A DNA stretch of 20,852 bases from JBBIII01 sp037446575 (lineage in GTDB: Bacteria; Bacteroidota; Ignavibacteria; UBA10030), in assembly GCA_037446575.1 (NCBI GenBank), contig JBBIII010000047.1, positions 1 through 20,852 of the forward strand, given 5' to 3'. The position numbers and the translations under genes are program-made. The notes under the pieces are model-generated. The model made no database searches, had not been told where the DNA came from, and was given only the letters and a program-made list of their open reading frames with translations. This document shows, piece after piece, positions 7,213 to 15,392 of this stretch (its first letter is position 1; every line of letters begins with the position of its first letter).

Positions 7213-7402
7213 GGGGCTATACAAAAAATCTTGTTTATTGACTTCGTAATAACAAATCTATGGCAAAATCTTTTTTTAATAATAGCCTCTATCTTAAGTT
7301 AGAACCGTTTTTTTTGTTTGTATTTTAAACAGAAAACAATAAATTAGCTATTAAGTATTTCTAATAATTATAGAAAAATGAACTGCAAGGGGTAAAATTA
7401 TA

Positions 7403-8239
7403 ATGTACCAATCATTAAGAGTAGTTCTTACAGCGCCGTATTTTGGTTCAACGTTTCAAATAGCGATACTAGAACATTTTAAACATTTATTAAATCCAGA
7501 AAACTTGTCTTTTCGCTCTTCAACAAACGAATTAGATAAACAAAGCGATACGCTTCAAAAAATTTTAGTTGAAAATAAGCCATCCGTTCTTATCGCTATT
7601 TCTATGAGTCCACCTCCTGATATCGTCTCTCTTTACAAGTCGCATGAAGTGCCAATTATTTTATTAGATGAAGAAGCAGAGGGAGCATCAACATTAGCGA
7701 CTGATAATTATAAAGGCGGACAACTTGCCACAGAACATCTTATTTTAAAAGGGAGAAAGAAAATTGCTATTGTTAATGGACGAACAATTTCATCGGGTAA
7801 TTACTCTGGGAATTATTGTGCAAGATTGCGGCTGAAAGGATTTAGCGATACTTTAAAACAAAAAGGGCTTGCGATACCAGCCGGATGTAATATAGAGGCG
7901 CCTAATTACTCGCGCGAAGACGGAGTTGAAGCAATGAAAAAATTAATAGGCGCAAGTATTGATGCGATTTTCTGCGCCGCCGCTGATAATACAGCGACTG
8001 GTCTTTTAACAGTAGCAAGGGAACGAGGAGTTAAAGTTCCTGAAGATATCGCCATTGTCGGTTTTGATGACTTGCCAATTGCACAACATACTACGCCAAC
8101 GCTTACAACAATAAAGCAACCGATTAAAGAAATTGTAGAAACCGCATTCAAATCAGCAACACAACAACGAGAAGAAATACTAAATACGCCTCAAAAAATT
8201 CTTTTTAAACCGGAGCTTATTGTAAGACAATCTACATAA
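7403..8239 (+). CDS. LacI/GalR-type ligand-binding domain protein lacking the HTH
   Basis: The 278-residue protein matches the periplasmic-binding-protein-like sensor domain of LacI/GalR regulators. It opens directly with the first beta strand (LRVVLTAPYFGSTFQ), contains TDNYKGGQLATEHLI and GRKKIAIVNG in the middle, and ends with PEDIAIVGFDDLPIAQHTTPTLTTIKQP, the family's most recognisable block. The N-terminal helix-turn-helix and hinge (about 60 residues) are missing. An in-frame TGA at 7379-7381 is followed by a good AAGGGG ribosome-binding sequence and the ATG, so this is the true start. There is also no signal peptide, so it is not a usual periplasmic binding protein. It is probably a cytoplasmic sugar- or nucleoside-type sensor, or the remnant of a regulator; the ligand is unknown. 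It is divergent from the trp operon. Confidence 0.85.
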   Translation: MYQSLRVVLTAPYFGSTFQIAILEHFKHLLNPENLSFRSSTNELDKQSDTLQKILVENKPSVLIAISMSPPPDIVSLYKSHEVPIILLDEEAEGASTLATDNYKGGQLATEHLILKGRKKIAIVNGRTISSGNYSGNYCARLRLKGFSDTLKQKGLAIPAGCNIEAPNYSREDGVEAMKKLIGASIDAIFCAAADNTATGLLTVARERGVKVPEDIAIVGFDDLPIAQHTTPTLTTIKQPIKEIVETAFKSATQQREEILNTPQKILFKPELIVRQST

Positions 8240-8391
8240 GTTAATAGACTACAAAGGAATATAATTTATCTATAGTCGTTTCGCATTTATAAAGTCAACC
8301 GACCATCATAGTTTGATTAAGCATAATTCTTCATGGCATGTAATCTGTTCCCATCACCCTTTCTTTTAGAAAACAAAAAGTCCTAAGCATT

Positions 8392-9465
8392 ATGAAATTG
8401 GAACTTCTTGGTTGGAACAGTTTTTTTGAGGCATACTTCACACAACATGCAAATAGTGAACTTGTTCCAGGTCGAATTTCTATTCAGCATAAAGAGAGAT
8501 ATTTAATTTATGCGGAAGCTGGAGAGGTCAACGGACAGGTCAGCGGCAAATTTCGTTTTGAGACAAATGGAATTCAAGATTTTCCCGCTGTTGGCGATTG
8601 GGTTGCGCTTGAATTAGGCGACAAACAAAAGCCATCTATTATTCATCATGTTCTTGAACGCAAAAGTAAATTTTCGCGTAATGTTGCCGGTAAAAAAACC
8701 GATGAACAAATACTTGCCGCAAATATTGATATTGTATTTCTTGTAATGGGCTTGGATTCAGATTATAATCTGAGAAGAATTGAGCGTTATCTAACCGTTG
8801 CATGGGAAAGCGGAGCACGTCCGATTATTATTCTTAACAAAGCTGATAAGTGCGATGATGCGGAGAGTAAAAAGCATGAAATTTCCGAAATCGCAACCGG
8901 AGTCGAAATTATATTGATGAATGCAAAAGCGGGTATTGGCGTTGAACTCTTAAAAGAAATATTAAAATTCGGAACAACGGGCGTGCTTTTAGGATCGTCT
9001 GGAGTAGGCAAATCAACCATTACGAATTATTTGTTAGGCGCTGACCATGCAAAAATAAGAGACATACATGAAGCAGATGATCGAGGTAGACATGTAACTT
9101 CGCATCGCGAACTGTTATTGCTTCCATGCGGAGGTTTAATAATTGACACTCCCGGTTTGCGTGAAATACAGCTCTGGAGCGGAGATGAGGGAATTCTCGA
9201 AAGCTTCGATGATATAATTGAACTTTCTGCTAATTGTCGTTTTCGCGATTGCAAACACAATGCAGAGCCAGATTGCGCAGTAAAGAAAGCATTAGAAGAG
9301 GGAAACCTTGATTTAGGCAGATACGAAAGCTATCTAAAATTACAGAAAGAAATTTCTTATATAGAGCGCAAGCACGATATTGGCGCTCAACGTCTTGAAA
9401 AAGAACGCTGGAAGAAAATATCGAAGCAAATAAACAAAAAACTTCGCAATAGAGATAAACAATAA
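8392..9465 (+). CDS. rsgA: Small ribosomal subunit biogenesis GTPase RsgA
   Basis: RsgA is a circularly permuted GTPase that binds the 30S subunit and helps its final maturation by checking the decoding centre and releasing assembly factors. The sequence shows an N-terminal OB-fold (to about residue 95). The GTPase motifs follow in permuted order: NKAD (149-152, G4), GSSGVGKST (201-209, G1), GRHVTSHRE (232-240, G2) and DTPG (252-255, G3). The C-terminal zinc site has Cys282, Cys287, His289 and Cys295. The length of 357 residues is typical and all key residues are present. The ATG has no clear Shine-Dalgarno sequence. The next gene starts 4 bp after its stop, so the two are probably cotranscribed. 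Confidence 0.96.
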   Translation: MKLELLGWNSFFEAYFTQHANSELVPGRISIQHKERYLIYAEAGEVNGQVSGKFRFETNGIQDFPAVGDWVALELGDKQKPSIIHHVLERKSKFSRNVAGKKTDEQILAANIDIVFLVMGLDSDYNLRRIERYLTVAWESGARPIIILNKADKCDDAESKKHEISEIATGVEIILMNAKAGIGVELLKEILKFGTTGVLLGSSGVGKSTITNYLLGADHAKIRDIHEADDRGRHVTSHRELLLLPCGGLIIDTPGLREIQLWSGDEGILESFDDIIELSANCRFRDCKHNAEPDCAVKKALEEGNLDLGRYESYLKLQKEISYIERKHDIGAQRLEKERWKKISKQINKKLRNRDKQ

Positions 9466-9469
9466 GACT

Positions 9470-10141
9470 ATGGAAAATAAATCAGCTTTAATTGCGGGCG
9501 CATCCGGTTTAATTGGCAAACATTGCCTGCAATTTTTACTAAATGACCCAAATTACAGCCGTGTTATAGCCATTGTAAGAACTCCTATAGAAACTATACA
9601 TCCAAAACTGGAACAAAAAGTAATTGATTTTGACGAGTTGGAAATGCTTGGCGATTCTTTATACGTAGATGATGTATTTTGTTGTTTAGGAACGACAATA
9701 AGAAAAGCGGGTTCGCAAGACGCTTTTAGGAAGGTCGACTTTGCATATCCGGTTAAATTAGCCGCTCTAACTCAACATTGCGAAGCAAAACAATTCTTAT
9801 TAGTAACCTCGCTGGGCGCAAACCCGAAATCGCACAATTTTTATATTCGAGTTAAGGGTGACGTTGAAGAAGCAATACGCCGAATTCCATTTATAGCGTT
9901 TCATATTTTTAGACCTTCGTTACTTTTAGGGGAACGAAATGAGACACGGATTGGAGAAAAAATTGGCGGACTGACTTTATCTTTTTTTAAGAGGACAATG
10001 GTTGGGCCTTTTCGTAAGCTAAGAGCCATTCAAGCAAACGATGTTGCTAAAGCAATGGTTCGTGTTGCGCAAATGAACCTATCCGGCATCAATATTTTTG
10101 AATCGGATCAGATACAAGAAGTTGCAGATAAGTTTAACTAA
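9470..10141 (+). CDS. NAD(P)-binding oxidoreductase, HTATIP2/TIP30-like SDR
   Basis: This is a 223-residue atypical short-chain dehydrogenase/reductase-fold protein. The Rossmann nucleotide-binding motif GASGLIG is at about residues 10-16, at the end of the first beta strand. The segment DDVFCCLGTTIRKAGSQDAFRKVDF is followed by LVTSLGANPKSHNFYIRVKGDVEEAI, with the Tyr/Ser and Lys arrangement of this group. HIFRPSLLLGERNETR then resembles bacterial homologues of eukaryotic HTATIP2. The substrate is unknown for bacterial members. The start is 4 bp after the rsgA stop, implying one transcript. Confidence 0.85.
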   Translation: MENKSALIAGASGLIGKHCLQFLLNDPNYSRVIAIVRTPIETIHPKLEQKVIDFDELEMLGDSLYVDDVFCCLGTTIRKAGSQDAFRKVDFAYPVKLAALTQHCEAKQFLLVTSLGANPKSHNFYIRVKGDVEEAIRRIPFIAFHIFRPSLLLGERNETRIGEKIGGLTLSFFKRTMVGPFRKLRAIQANDVAKAMVRVAQMNLSGINIFESDQIQEVADKFN

Positions 10142-10222
10142 AAGCAGACTTCAAATTATACCAATAAGTTTTAACATATATTAAAAATCTTGTATCTAAT
10201 TACGGAACTATTTTTTCTTTAC

Positions 10223-11719
10223 TTAACGTGGTTCTAATTTTAATAACCAGACTTCGTTAGTTGAATTAAATCTCGGATTTGCTTTTGCCAAAATCCACTC
10301 TAACGGAGCTGGGCCATAATTACCAATAATTTCCGCTTTATAACCAGATTCATAAATTCTTTTTATATGTTCATTTATATCTTTTGGAACGTTAATGAAG
10401 GCATAATTAGGAGAACGCACGGTGTCATTCACTACTGAAGTTAGCGCTTCCCAATCCGATTCGTTTGTAATCCAATAACATCTATCTTCACCTAAACCAA
10501 GGTAGTAAATAGGGAACCAATTAAATTTTGCTGTTCTATCTATCACAAGCATCCTTAAATCTCCCCTTCTATATAATTCATTGAACGCCTCGATCTGACC
10601 ACGTTTGCCATAGTGAAATAAAAACAGTATAAGAAGAATTGCATTAAACGACCAAAACCAAACCCACAACCATTTAACAGTTGTTCGAAATCGAATGGCT
10701 CGTTCAGAAGACATCCAATTCGATAGACCTATAACGCCAAGAACAATTATCGGAATAATAGCTGGAATAATAAATCTTTCCTGTTTCGCCGGGTAAATAG
10801 AGTGAATTATTACAAATGTTAGTGTCCCAATCAAAGTAATTGGGGCTTTTTTATATGCACCGAAGACTGCGGCAATAAATAGAATTGAGAAAGGCGGAAT
10901 GAGCATTCCCAAAAGAAGTGTTAAATATCGATGCCAGGGACCAACTACATACTCAGTTGAATGCTCAATATTGTAAAAGAAATATTGCAAGGGGGCTCCA
11001 AAAAATTTTCCGTATGCTATAAGATCAACAACGCCTTGAAGTAACATTGGAATAGAGACGCCAATTACAAATGCACCGAACAATCGCCATTTTCTATTGA
11101 ATAAAAAAACTAATCCAGCGCCAACAGCAAACAGCAAAGTATGATACCGAAATAGAAATGCCGCACCTATAGACAATCCGCTAAGAAATGCATACTTAAA
11201 CATCTCAATCCGATTAGCTTTTTCGGCGTTGTAAAGATATAATAAAACTAATGGTACACACACCATCTCCGGTAAATTGCGCACACTTCCGTAAGGCAAA
11301 AAAGAAAATAAGGCGGCAAGCATTCCGGCTATAAAGGCACTTTCTTTTTTCTCGGTAAGATAATTAGTTAATATAAATGCCGATGCCACGCCTACAAGCG
11401 ACCAAGATGCATGGATAGCTCTATTAATATACATTACTAAATCTGGATTTGTTAATCCAACAAAATTCAACACTACCATTAAAAGCCAATTTAAGCCGGG
11501 ATATATAATAGAGAATCCACTCGCATGATCCATATTAAACCACGATGGTATCCCTCGAAACCACTCCCATGGTATGTGGATATAAACAAAGTAGTCGTCG
11601 CTTGCCATAAATCCTTTTGCAAAAAAAACTGCAATTACTCTTACTACTATTGCGCTTATTAATACAAATCGAAATGGATGTTGCCGTGCATATGTTTTTA
11701 ATTTTTGTATAATATTCAT
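10223..11719 (-). CDS. GT-C fold membrane glycosyltransferase (Alg9/PIG-B GT22-like)
   Basis: The 498-residue integral membrane protein has roughly nine or ten hydrophobic segments and a hydrophilic C-terminal domain of about 110 residues. The first loop carries an acidic pair (ASDDYFVYIHIPWEW), the position of the catalytic Asp in GT-C enzymes, and is followed by YPGLNW. A later loop reads HSIYPAKQERFIIP, like the H-x-KE-RF motif of Alg9/PIG-B-type (GT22) mannosyltransferases. It probably moves a sugar from a polyprenyl-phosphate donor to a lipid- or protein-linked acceptor at the outer face of the inner membrane. GT39 (PMT/ArnT-like) is the main alternative family name. It stands alone, facing the oxidoreductase gene, with no obvious terminator in the 81 bp between them. 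Confidence 0.75.
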   Translation of the reverse strand: MNIIQKLKTYARQHPFRFVLISAIVVRVIAVFFAKGFMASDDYFVYIHIPWEWFRGIPSWFNMDHASGFSIIYPGLNWLLMVVLNFVGLTNPDLVMYINRAIHASWSLVGVASAFILTNYLTEKKESAFIAGMLAALFSFLPYGSVRNLPEMVCVPLVLLYLYNAEKANRIEMFKYAFLSGLSIGAAFLFRYHTLLFAVGAGLVFLFNRKWRLFGAFVIGVSIPMLLQGVVDLIAYGKFFGAPLQYFFYNIEHSTEYVVGPWHRYLTLLLGMLIPPFSILFIAAVFGAYKKAPITLIGTLTFVIIHSIYPAKQERFIIPAIIPIIVLGVIGLSNWMSSERAIRFRTTVKWLWVWFWSFNAILLILFLFHYGKRGQIEAFNELYRRGDLRMLVIDRTAKFNWFPIYYLGLGEDRCYWITNESDWEALTSVVNDTVRSPNYAFINVPKDINEHIKRIYESGYKAEIIGNYGPAPLEWILAKANPRFNSTNEVWLLKLEPR

Positions 11720-12037
11720 CTTCTTCTCAATTCAGTCAGATTAATTATAAATATAGGTTGAAGAAGAAGCAATTTAATTTTATGGATACGATTTAAAAAT
11801 CATTTAAGAAGGAATAAAATTGAAAAACAAGCTATATCCGATAACCTTATTACAATGTAACCTATGAATGATTTAGGAATTACGGGATTAATTTATTGTC
11901 CCTTCATGTTATAAATGATACTTTGGTGTGGCATAAATCATTTTCCGTTCAATTGCTCCCCAATTTCTATAGATTTTATTAACAGATTTTAGGAATAATG
12001 CCAAAAATTTTTAATATTATAAAAAAATTATATATTA
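11720..12037. other. Non-coding stretch before MITE-like copy 2
   Basis: These 318 bp lie between the start of the glycosyltransferase gene (minus) and the second repeat copy. I see only very short open frames (15-17 codons) on the plus strand and no RNA gene, clear terminator or strong promoter. The sequence is AT-rich, with an imperfect inverted pair CTTCTTCTCAA / TTGAAGAAGAAG at about 11720-11770 just upstream of the glycosyltransferase. The stretch presumably holds the promoter of that gene, but I could not pick it out. Confidence 0.4.
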
Positions 12038-12186
12038 GAGACATCTGAAAAATTTGGGAATCCATTCCTTCGGAACAATTATTTATTCTTTTATACTAGC
12101 ACATTATTTCAAAAAGCTGATAACTGATTAAATACATAACATTGCGTTCGTTGCGTCGTTGCGAGAACTAATATTTCAGAAGTCTC
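12038..12186. mobile_element. 149-bp MITE-like element, copy 2 (inverted relative to copy 1)
   Basis: This is the same length as copy 1 and about 95% identical to its reverse complement, with no gaps. The ends are GAGACATCTGAAA (left) and TTTCAGAAGTCTC (right), so the terminal inverted repeats match at 12 of 13 positions. TA lies directly outside both ends (12036-12037 and 12187-12188), consistent with a TA target duplication. The interior has the GC-richer stretch GCGTTCGTTGCGTCGTTGCG and an 11-bp palindrome TTCCGAAGGAA, and no coding capacity. It lies 51 bp upstream of the STAS-like gene. A TATAAT at 12194-12199 just outside the element could be that gene's -10. Confidence 0.82.
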
Positions 12187-12237
12187 TATTAGTTATAATC
12201 AATTTTTATTAATCAACTATTAATACAGGGGAAAAAC

Positions 12238-12639
12238 ATGGATACAATAACGCTTTATGATGACGACCAGGTAACAGTTTGGTATCGTCCAAACGGAAAA
12301 ATTATACATCATCAAATGCACAAATATACTTATGGAAAATCATTCCGAGATGCATTAATGGCAGGCGCAGATGCTATGCAAAAATATGGGGCAAATAAAT
12401 GGTTGTCCGATGATAGAAATAATCCCGTAGTAAAACCAGAAGACATAGAATGGGGAAATAAGTTCTGGCAGCCAAAAATTCTTGCCGCCGGCTGGAAGTT
12501 TTGGGCTATAGTGCAACCTGAACAATACCTTGCACAATTACGAATGATAAAATTAGCTGACCAATATTCGAAATTGGGTGTAACGGTTCATCTCTTCACA
12601 GACCCAGAGGACGCTATGGAGTGGTTATTGAAACAATAA
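12238..12639 (+). CDS. Small STAS/SpoIIAA-like domain protein
   Basis: The 133-residue soluble protein has alternating predicted strands and helices and a conserved-looking core: WYRPNGKIIHHQMHKYTYG, then SFRDALMAGADAMQKYGANKWLSDDRNN and a C-terminal LFTDPEDAMEWLL. This pattern resembles uncharacterised SpoIIAA-like/STAS proteins common in Bacteroidota. In those proteins the strand ending in LSDDRN is the usual signature and the C-terminal EDAxxWL helix closes the fold. No catalytic function is known. It has a good ribosome-binding sequence (GGGGA, 6 bases before the ATG) and a bidirectional terminator right after it, so it is a single-gene unit. Confidence 0.65.
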   Translation: MDTITLYDDDQVTVWYRPNGKIIHHQMHKYTYGKSFRDALMAGADAMQKYGANKWLSDDRNNPVVKPEDIEWGNKFWQPKILAAGWKFWAIVQPEQYLAQLRMIKLADQYSKLGVTVHLFTDPEDAMEWLLKQ

Positions 12640-12660
12640 TTCTTTAAAAATCGCAACATT

Positions 12661-12700
12661 AAAAAATCCCGACTCTCTTTCGAGAATCGGGATTTTTTTT
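12661..12700. terminator. Bidirectional intrinsic terminator
   Basis: ATCCCGA (12666-12672) pairs with TCGGGAT (12687-12693). The stem continues after one mismatch with four more pairs around a TTTC loop. It is flanked by A6 on the left and T8 on the right, so each strand reads hairpin plus U run. It ends transcription of the STAS-like gene from the left and of the TonB-receptor operon from the right; the receptor's stop codon (12701-12699) lies inside the T tract. Confidence 0.9.
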
Positions 12701-14924
12701 ATATCCTGTACCTCAATCCTGCATAAAACATTCTTCCGCTCAATGGTCCCCATATTAATGAAGCATCGAAATACGAACTGCTTGGATTTATGCTGTCTAT
12801 TATTGGATTCGCTTGAGTATAGCCAAATAAGTTTTCAGCGCCTATATAAATATCCAATTCTTTTGTAAAGGTTCTTGTGAGCTGAAGATTCATTGTTGCA
12901 AATGCCGGAGAATATTCTGGCATTCTGAAACCATCCGGATTTGTAAATGTCATCGGAATTCTTTTCTGCCCAAACCATTGCAAAGAAATGTCAATCGCGG
13001 TTTGCGGATCGTTTGTCTGCATTTGCTCGCTCGAATATGAAACAACCGTTAGAGCGCGATGCTGTGCTGTCAATGGCCGCTTACGCCATACACCGCTTAA
13101 TTTTTGCATAACGTCTAAATATCTATATGCAATTCGTATATCTATTTGTTCTACCGGTGTGATATTCAGCTCTCCCTGAATGCTTGTTGAGTAAGACCCG
13201 TTCGCAATAGCATAGAATCCAACTTCTTGGGTACTTGCATCGAGATCAGAAATAACAACGCGCTCAAATTCTGTTCGATAGACATCAAACATAAATGTAG
13301 CGTCGCGGTAATCGAATGTAAAATAATGTGTAAGATTGAAACCATAATTCCATGCAACTTCTTGTCTCAATCCATATCCATAGTTATTTGTCGAAGCAAT
13401 GTTTATTTTTCTTGAGCTTGCGAATACAGTAGAATTTTCAGCCAATATATTAGCCGTTCTGTAACCACGCCCTGCCGCTAAACGCAAAACCCAGTCTTCC
13501 TGCGGTGTATAACGAACGTGCAAACGCGGAGTAATCATAGTTCCATAAGTGTCATGTTCATCAACACGAATACCTGCCACTGCCGAAAGTTTTTCGTTTG
13601 GAGAAAATGTATACTCAAAAAATACACCGGGCACACGTTCAATTCTTTGAAAAGGAAGCTGATCGAATCTTTCAGAGTACTGATCAAATAGAAAACTTAG
13701 TCCGGCTCTAAATTTATGTTCTTCACCAAACAGTTCGCCCTGATAAATAGCATTCAGATATCCGGTTTGTTCTTCGCCATTATACAGCCGCGAGCCAAAG
13801 TGCGCCTCATTTTTATAACGGCTCAGCGACCATTGAATTCCGATACTGCTTCCATGTTCACTCGATAGCACGTAGCCGTTTTTTCCATACACACGCAATA
13901 AATTATTTTTAGTTCCAAAACTATATGCAAATGGAAATGTCCTGCCGTGTGTGCCGCCGTCTTTTGACTCGTTCACATATTGAACACCAAAACGATTTTC
14001 CCATCCGCTTGGCACAATATACGACCACTGTTGCATAAGATTGACTGTTGTGAACATCGGCATATCCATAAATCCATCTCGGTTTTCATCAACAATATAT
14101 TTCTGTGAACTTACATGTAAGAGTGTCATCGAAGAAAGATTTTCATTTAACGGCTGACGAAAATTTATATTCGCCTCCATACGGCGGTCCTGATTACCGT
14201 AAAGGTTCAGGAATAATTTGCTTTCCATTTCGTTTTGCGGCTGACGCAGTTCAACATCTATCTGGCCGGTAATTGATTCGTAGCCGTTTGCCACCGAACC
14301 GATTCCTTTCGAAACGTTTATCGCTTCTATCCATGTTCCCGGAATAAACGTCAATCCGACATTAGAAGTCAATCCGCGTATGTAAGGCATATTGCCAAGA
14401 GTTGTTTGAGTGTAGATGCCGGAAAGTCCGAGCATTTCGATTTGCTTGGTTCCAGTAATTGCGTCTGTAAATGAAACATCAATCGATGGATTGGTTTGAA
14501 AGCTTTCGGATAAATTACAGCAAGCGGCTTTAAACAGCTCCTTTTCTGTCATTACATTTTTAGAAAATGGATTAGAATATTCTAAATAAGACGCAGGTCG
14601 CTCGCCAACTACGTTAACGTCTCCTAACGATTTTACATCCTGTTGCAGAAGTATTCGGATATTTCTCTGAGTTGTTATTTTGATAGTATCGGCTAAATAA
14701 CCGATATAACTTATCACTAGCGATTTCGACTCTTGAATCTTTGGGATCGAAAATTTTCCTTCGCTATTAGTCATTGTACCGCGCGACGTTCCGAGCCAAT
14801 ACACATTCACACCGATTAATGGATTTTCGTTTCCCTTATCGTCTTTTTCTGCCACAAATCCAATTAATACTTCTTGCGCAAACAACGAATTCACAAATAA
14901 AATAATTAATACTATAATTTTCAT
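12699..14924 (-). CDS. TonB-dependent outer-membrane receptor, probably for a metal or metal chelate
   Basis: The 741-residue protein starts with a signal peptide (cleavage near SLFA-QE). A carboxypeptidase-regulatory-like beta-sandwich domain follows (about 20-95, with NPLIGVNVYWLGTSRGTMTNSEGKF). Then come a plug domain (about 110-240) and a 22-strand-type barrel ending in YAGLRYRI. TonB and ExbBD energise uptake through such receptors. The plug begins with an unusual Cys-Cys pair (AACCNLSESF, residues 135-136), unexpected in a periplasm-exposed plug and suggestive of metal binding. It is preceded 27 bp upstream by a secreted HMA-domain gene and, before that, a HYC_CC_PP-like gene, which points to copper or another soft metal. 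The substrate is inferred from these neighbours. The ribosome-binding sequence AAGGTGAG supports the start. Confidence 0.88.
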   Translation of the reverse strand: MKIIVLIILFVNSLFAQEVLIGFVAEKDDKGNENPLIGVNVYWLGTSRGTMTNSEGKFSIPKIQESKSLVISYIGYLADTIKITTQRNIRILLQQDVKSLGDVNVVGERPASYLEYSNPFSKNVMTEKELFKAACCNLSESFQTNPSIDVSFTDAITGTKQIEMLGLSGIYTQTTLGNMPYIRGLTSNVGLTFIPGTWIEAINVSKGIGSVANGYESITGQIDVELRQPQNEMESKLFLNLYGNQDRRMEANINFRQPLNENLSSMTLLHVSSQKYIVDENRDGFMDMPMFTTVNLMQQWSYIVPSGWENRFGVQYVNESKDGGTHGRTFPFAYSFGTKNNLLRVYGKNGYVLSSEHGSSIGIQWSLSRYKNEAHFGSRLYNGEEQTGYLNAIYQGELFGEEHKFRAGLSFLFDQYSERFDQLPFQRIERVPGVFFEYTFSPNEKLSAVAGIRVDEHDTYGTMITPRLHVRYTPQEDWVLRLAAGRGYRTANILAENSTVFASSRKINIASTNNYGYGLRQEVAWNYGFNLTHYFTFDYRDATFMFDVYRTEFERVVISDLDASTQEVGFYAIANGSYSTSIQGELNITPVEQIDIRIAYRYLDVMQKLSGVWRKRPLTAQHRALTVVSYSSEQMQTNDPQTAIDISLQWFGQKRIPMTFTNPDGFRMPEYSPAFATMNLQLTRTFTKELDIYIGAENLFGYTQANPIIDSINPSSSYFDASLIWGPLSGRMFYAGLRYRI

Positions 14925-14951
14925 AACTCACCTTTTTTAATAATAGTAAAT

Positions 14952-15299
14952 TCAGTGAGTATTCGAATTATCGCGATATAAACAGCAACCGGGAAGCTCC
15001 GCATAAACAGTATCCGGTGCTTTAAATTTTTCTGTATCATGCCCAACGGCTGCAACGCGTTGTTGAAGCGAGTCAATCGTAATTGCGGAAGATAGGTAAG
15101 CAACCTTGAGCATTTTAGTTTGCTTGTTCCATTTTGCCATCTTTACCTCTTTTATCTTCAACGCTTTTTCTATGCGGGCTTTACACATTCCGCAATTGCC
15201 AAACACTTTGAATTCTGCTTCCTTTACGGCATTTTCCTGAGCTGTAAGATTGAATATTAATGCAAATACACAGGCAATAATTAAAATTGAATTTTTCAT
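14952..15299 (-). CDS. Secreted heavy-metal-associated (HMA) domain protein
   Basis: The 115-residue protein has a signal peptide (ending near NLTAQ-EN) and one HMA fold of about 70 residues. Its metal site GNCGMCKARIEKAL has the CxxC of copper chaperones and mercury-binding MerP. A second Cys pair lies near the C-terminus (LPGCCLYRD), and the His-rich tail NSNTH could also bind metal. I chose the ATG at 15299 because AGGA lies 5 bases before it; an ATG at 15311 would add four residues but has no ribosome-binding sequence. It sits 27 bp upstream of the TonB-receptor gene and probably works with it in the periplasm, shuttling copper or a similar ion. Confidence 0.85.
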   Translation of the reverse strand: MKNSILIIACVFALIFNLTAQENAVKEAEFKVFGNCGMCKARIEKALKIKEVKMAKWNKQTKMLKVAYLSSAITIDSLQQRVAAVGHDTEKFKAPDTVYAELPGCCLYRDNSNTH

Positions 15300-15326
15300 G
15301 ACTTTCCTCATTTAATTAATATTTAT

Positions 15327-15389
15327 AGATATAGTTCTTCATAAGGATGACGCATAATCATCCCTTGCGTCTAAATAACAACTATATCT
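15327..15389. repeat. Nested inverted repeat in the metal operon
   Basis: An outer perfect 10-bp pair, AGATATAGTT (15327-15336) and AACTATATCT (15380-15389), encloses an inner 6-bp pair, GACGCA (15349-15354) and TGCGTC (15366-15371). The structure fills most of the gap between the HYC_CC_PP-like and HMA genes. No U run follows on the minus strand, so it is not an ordinary terminator. In RNA it could form a two-stage stem that stabilises or processes the transcript; in DNA the arms could be an operator for an internal promoter. Confidence 0.6.
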
Positions 15390-15392
15390 GTA

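Noticed and set aside
7013..7260. T-box riboswitch in front of trpE
   Set aside because: No T-box consensus (AGGGTGGNACCGCG) or specifier-stem layout is present; the TGG codons sit in an ORF with start and stop, which fits a leader peptide.
7320..7402. Missing HTH of the LacI-type protein encoded upstream in another frame
   Set aside because: The region is AT-rich with stops in all frames, including an in-frame TGA at 7379-7381, and is too short for a 60-residue domain.
12038..12186. 149-bp block as a small RNA gene
   Set aside because: Two copies in opposite orientation with terminal inverted repeats and TA flanks fit a mobile element better; no promoter plus terminator pair is visible within it.
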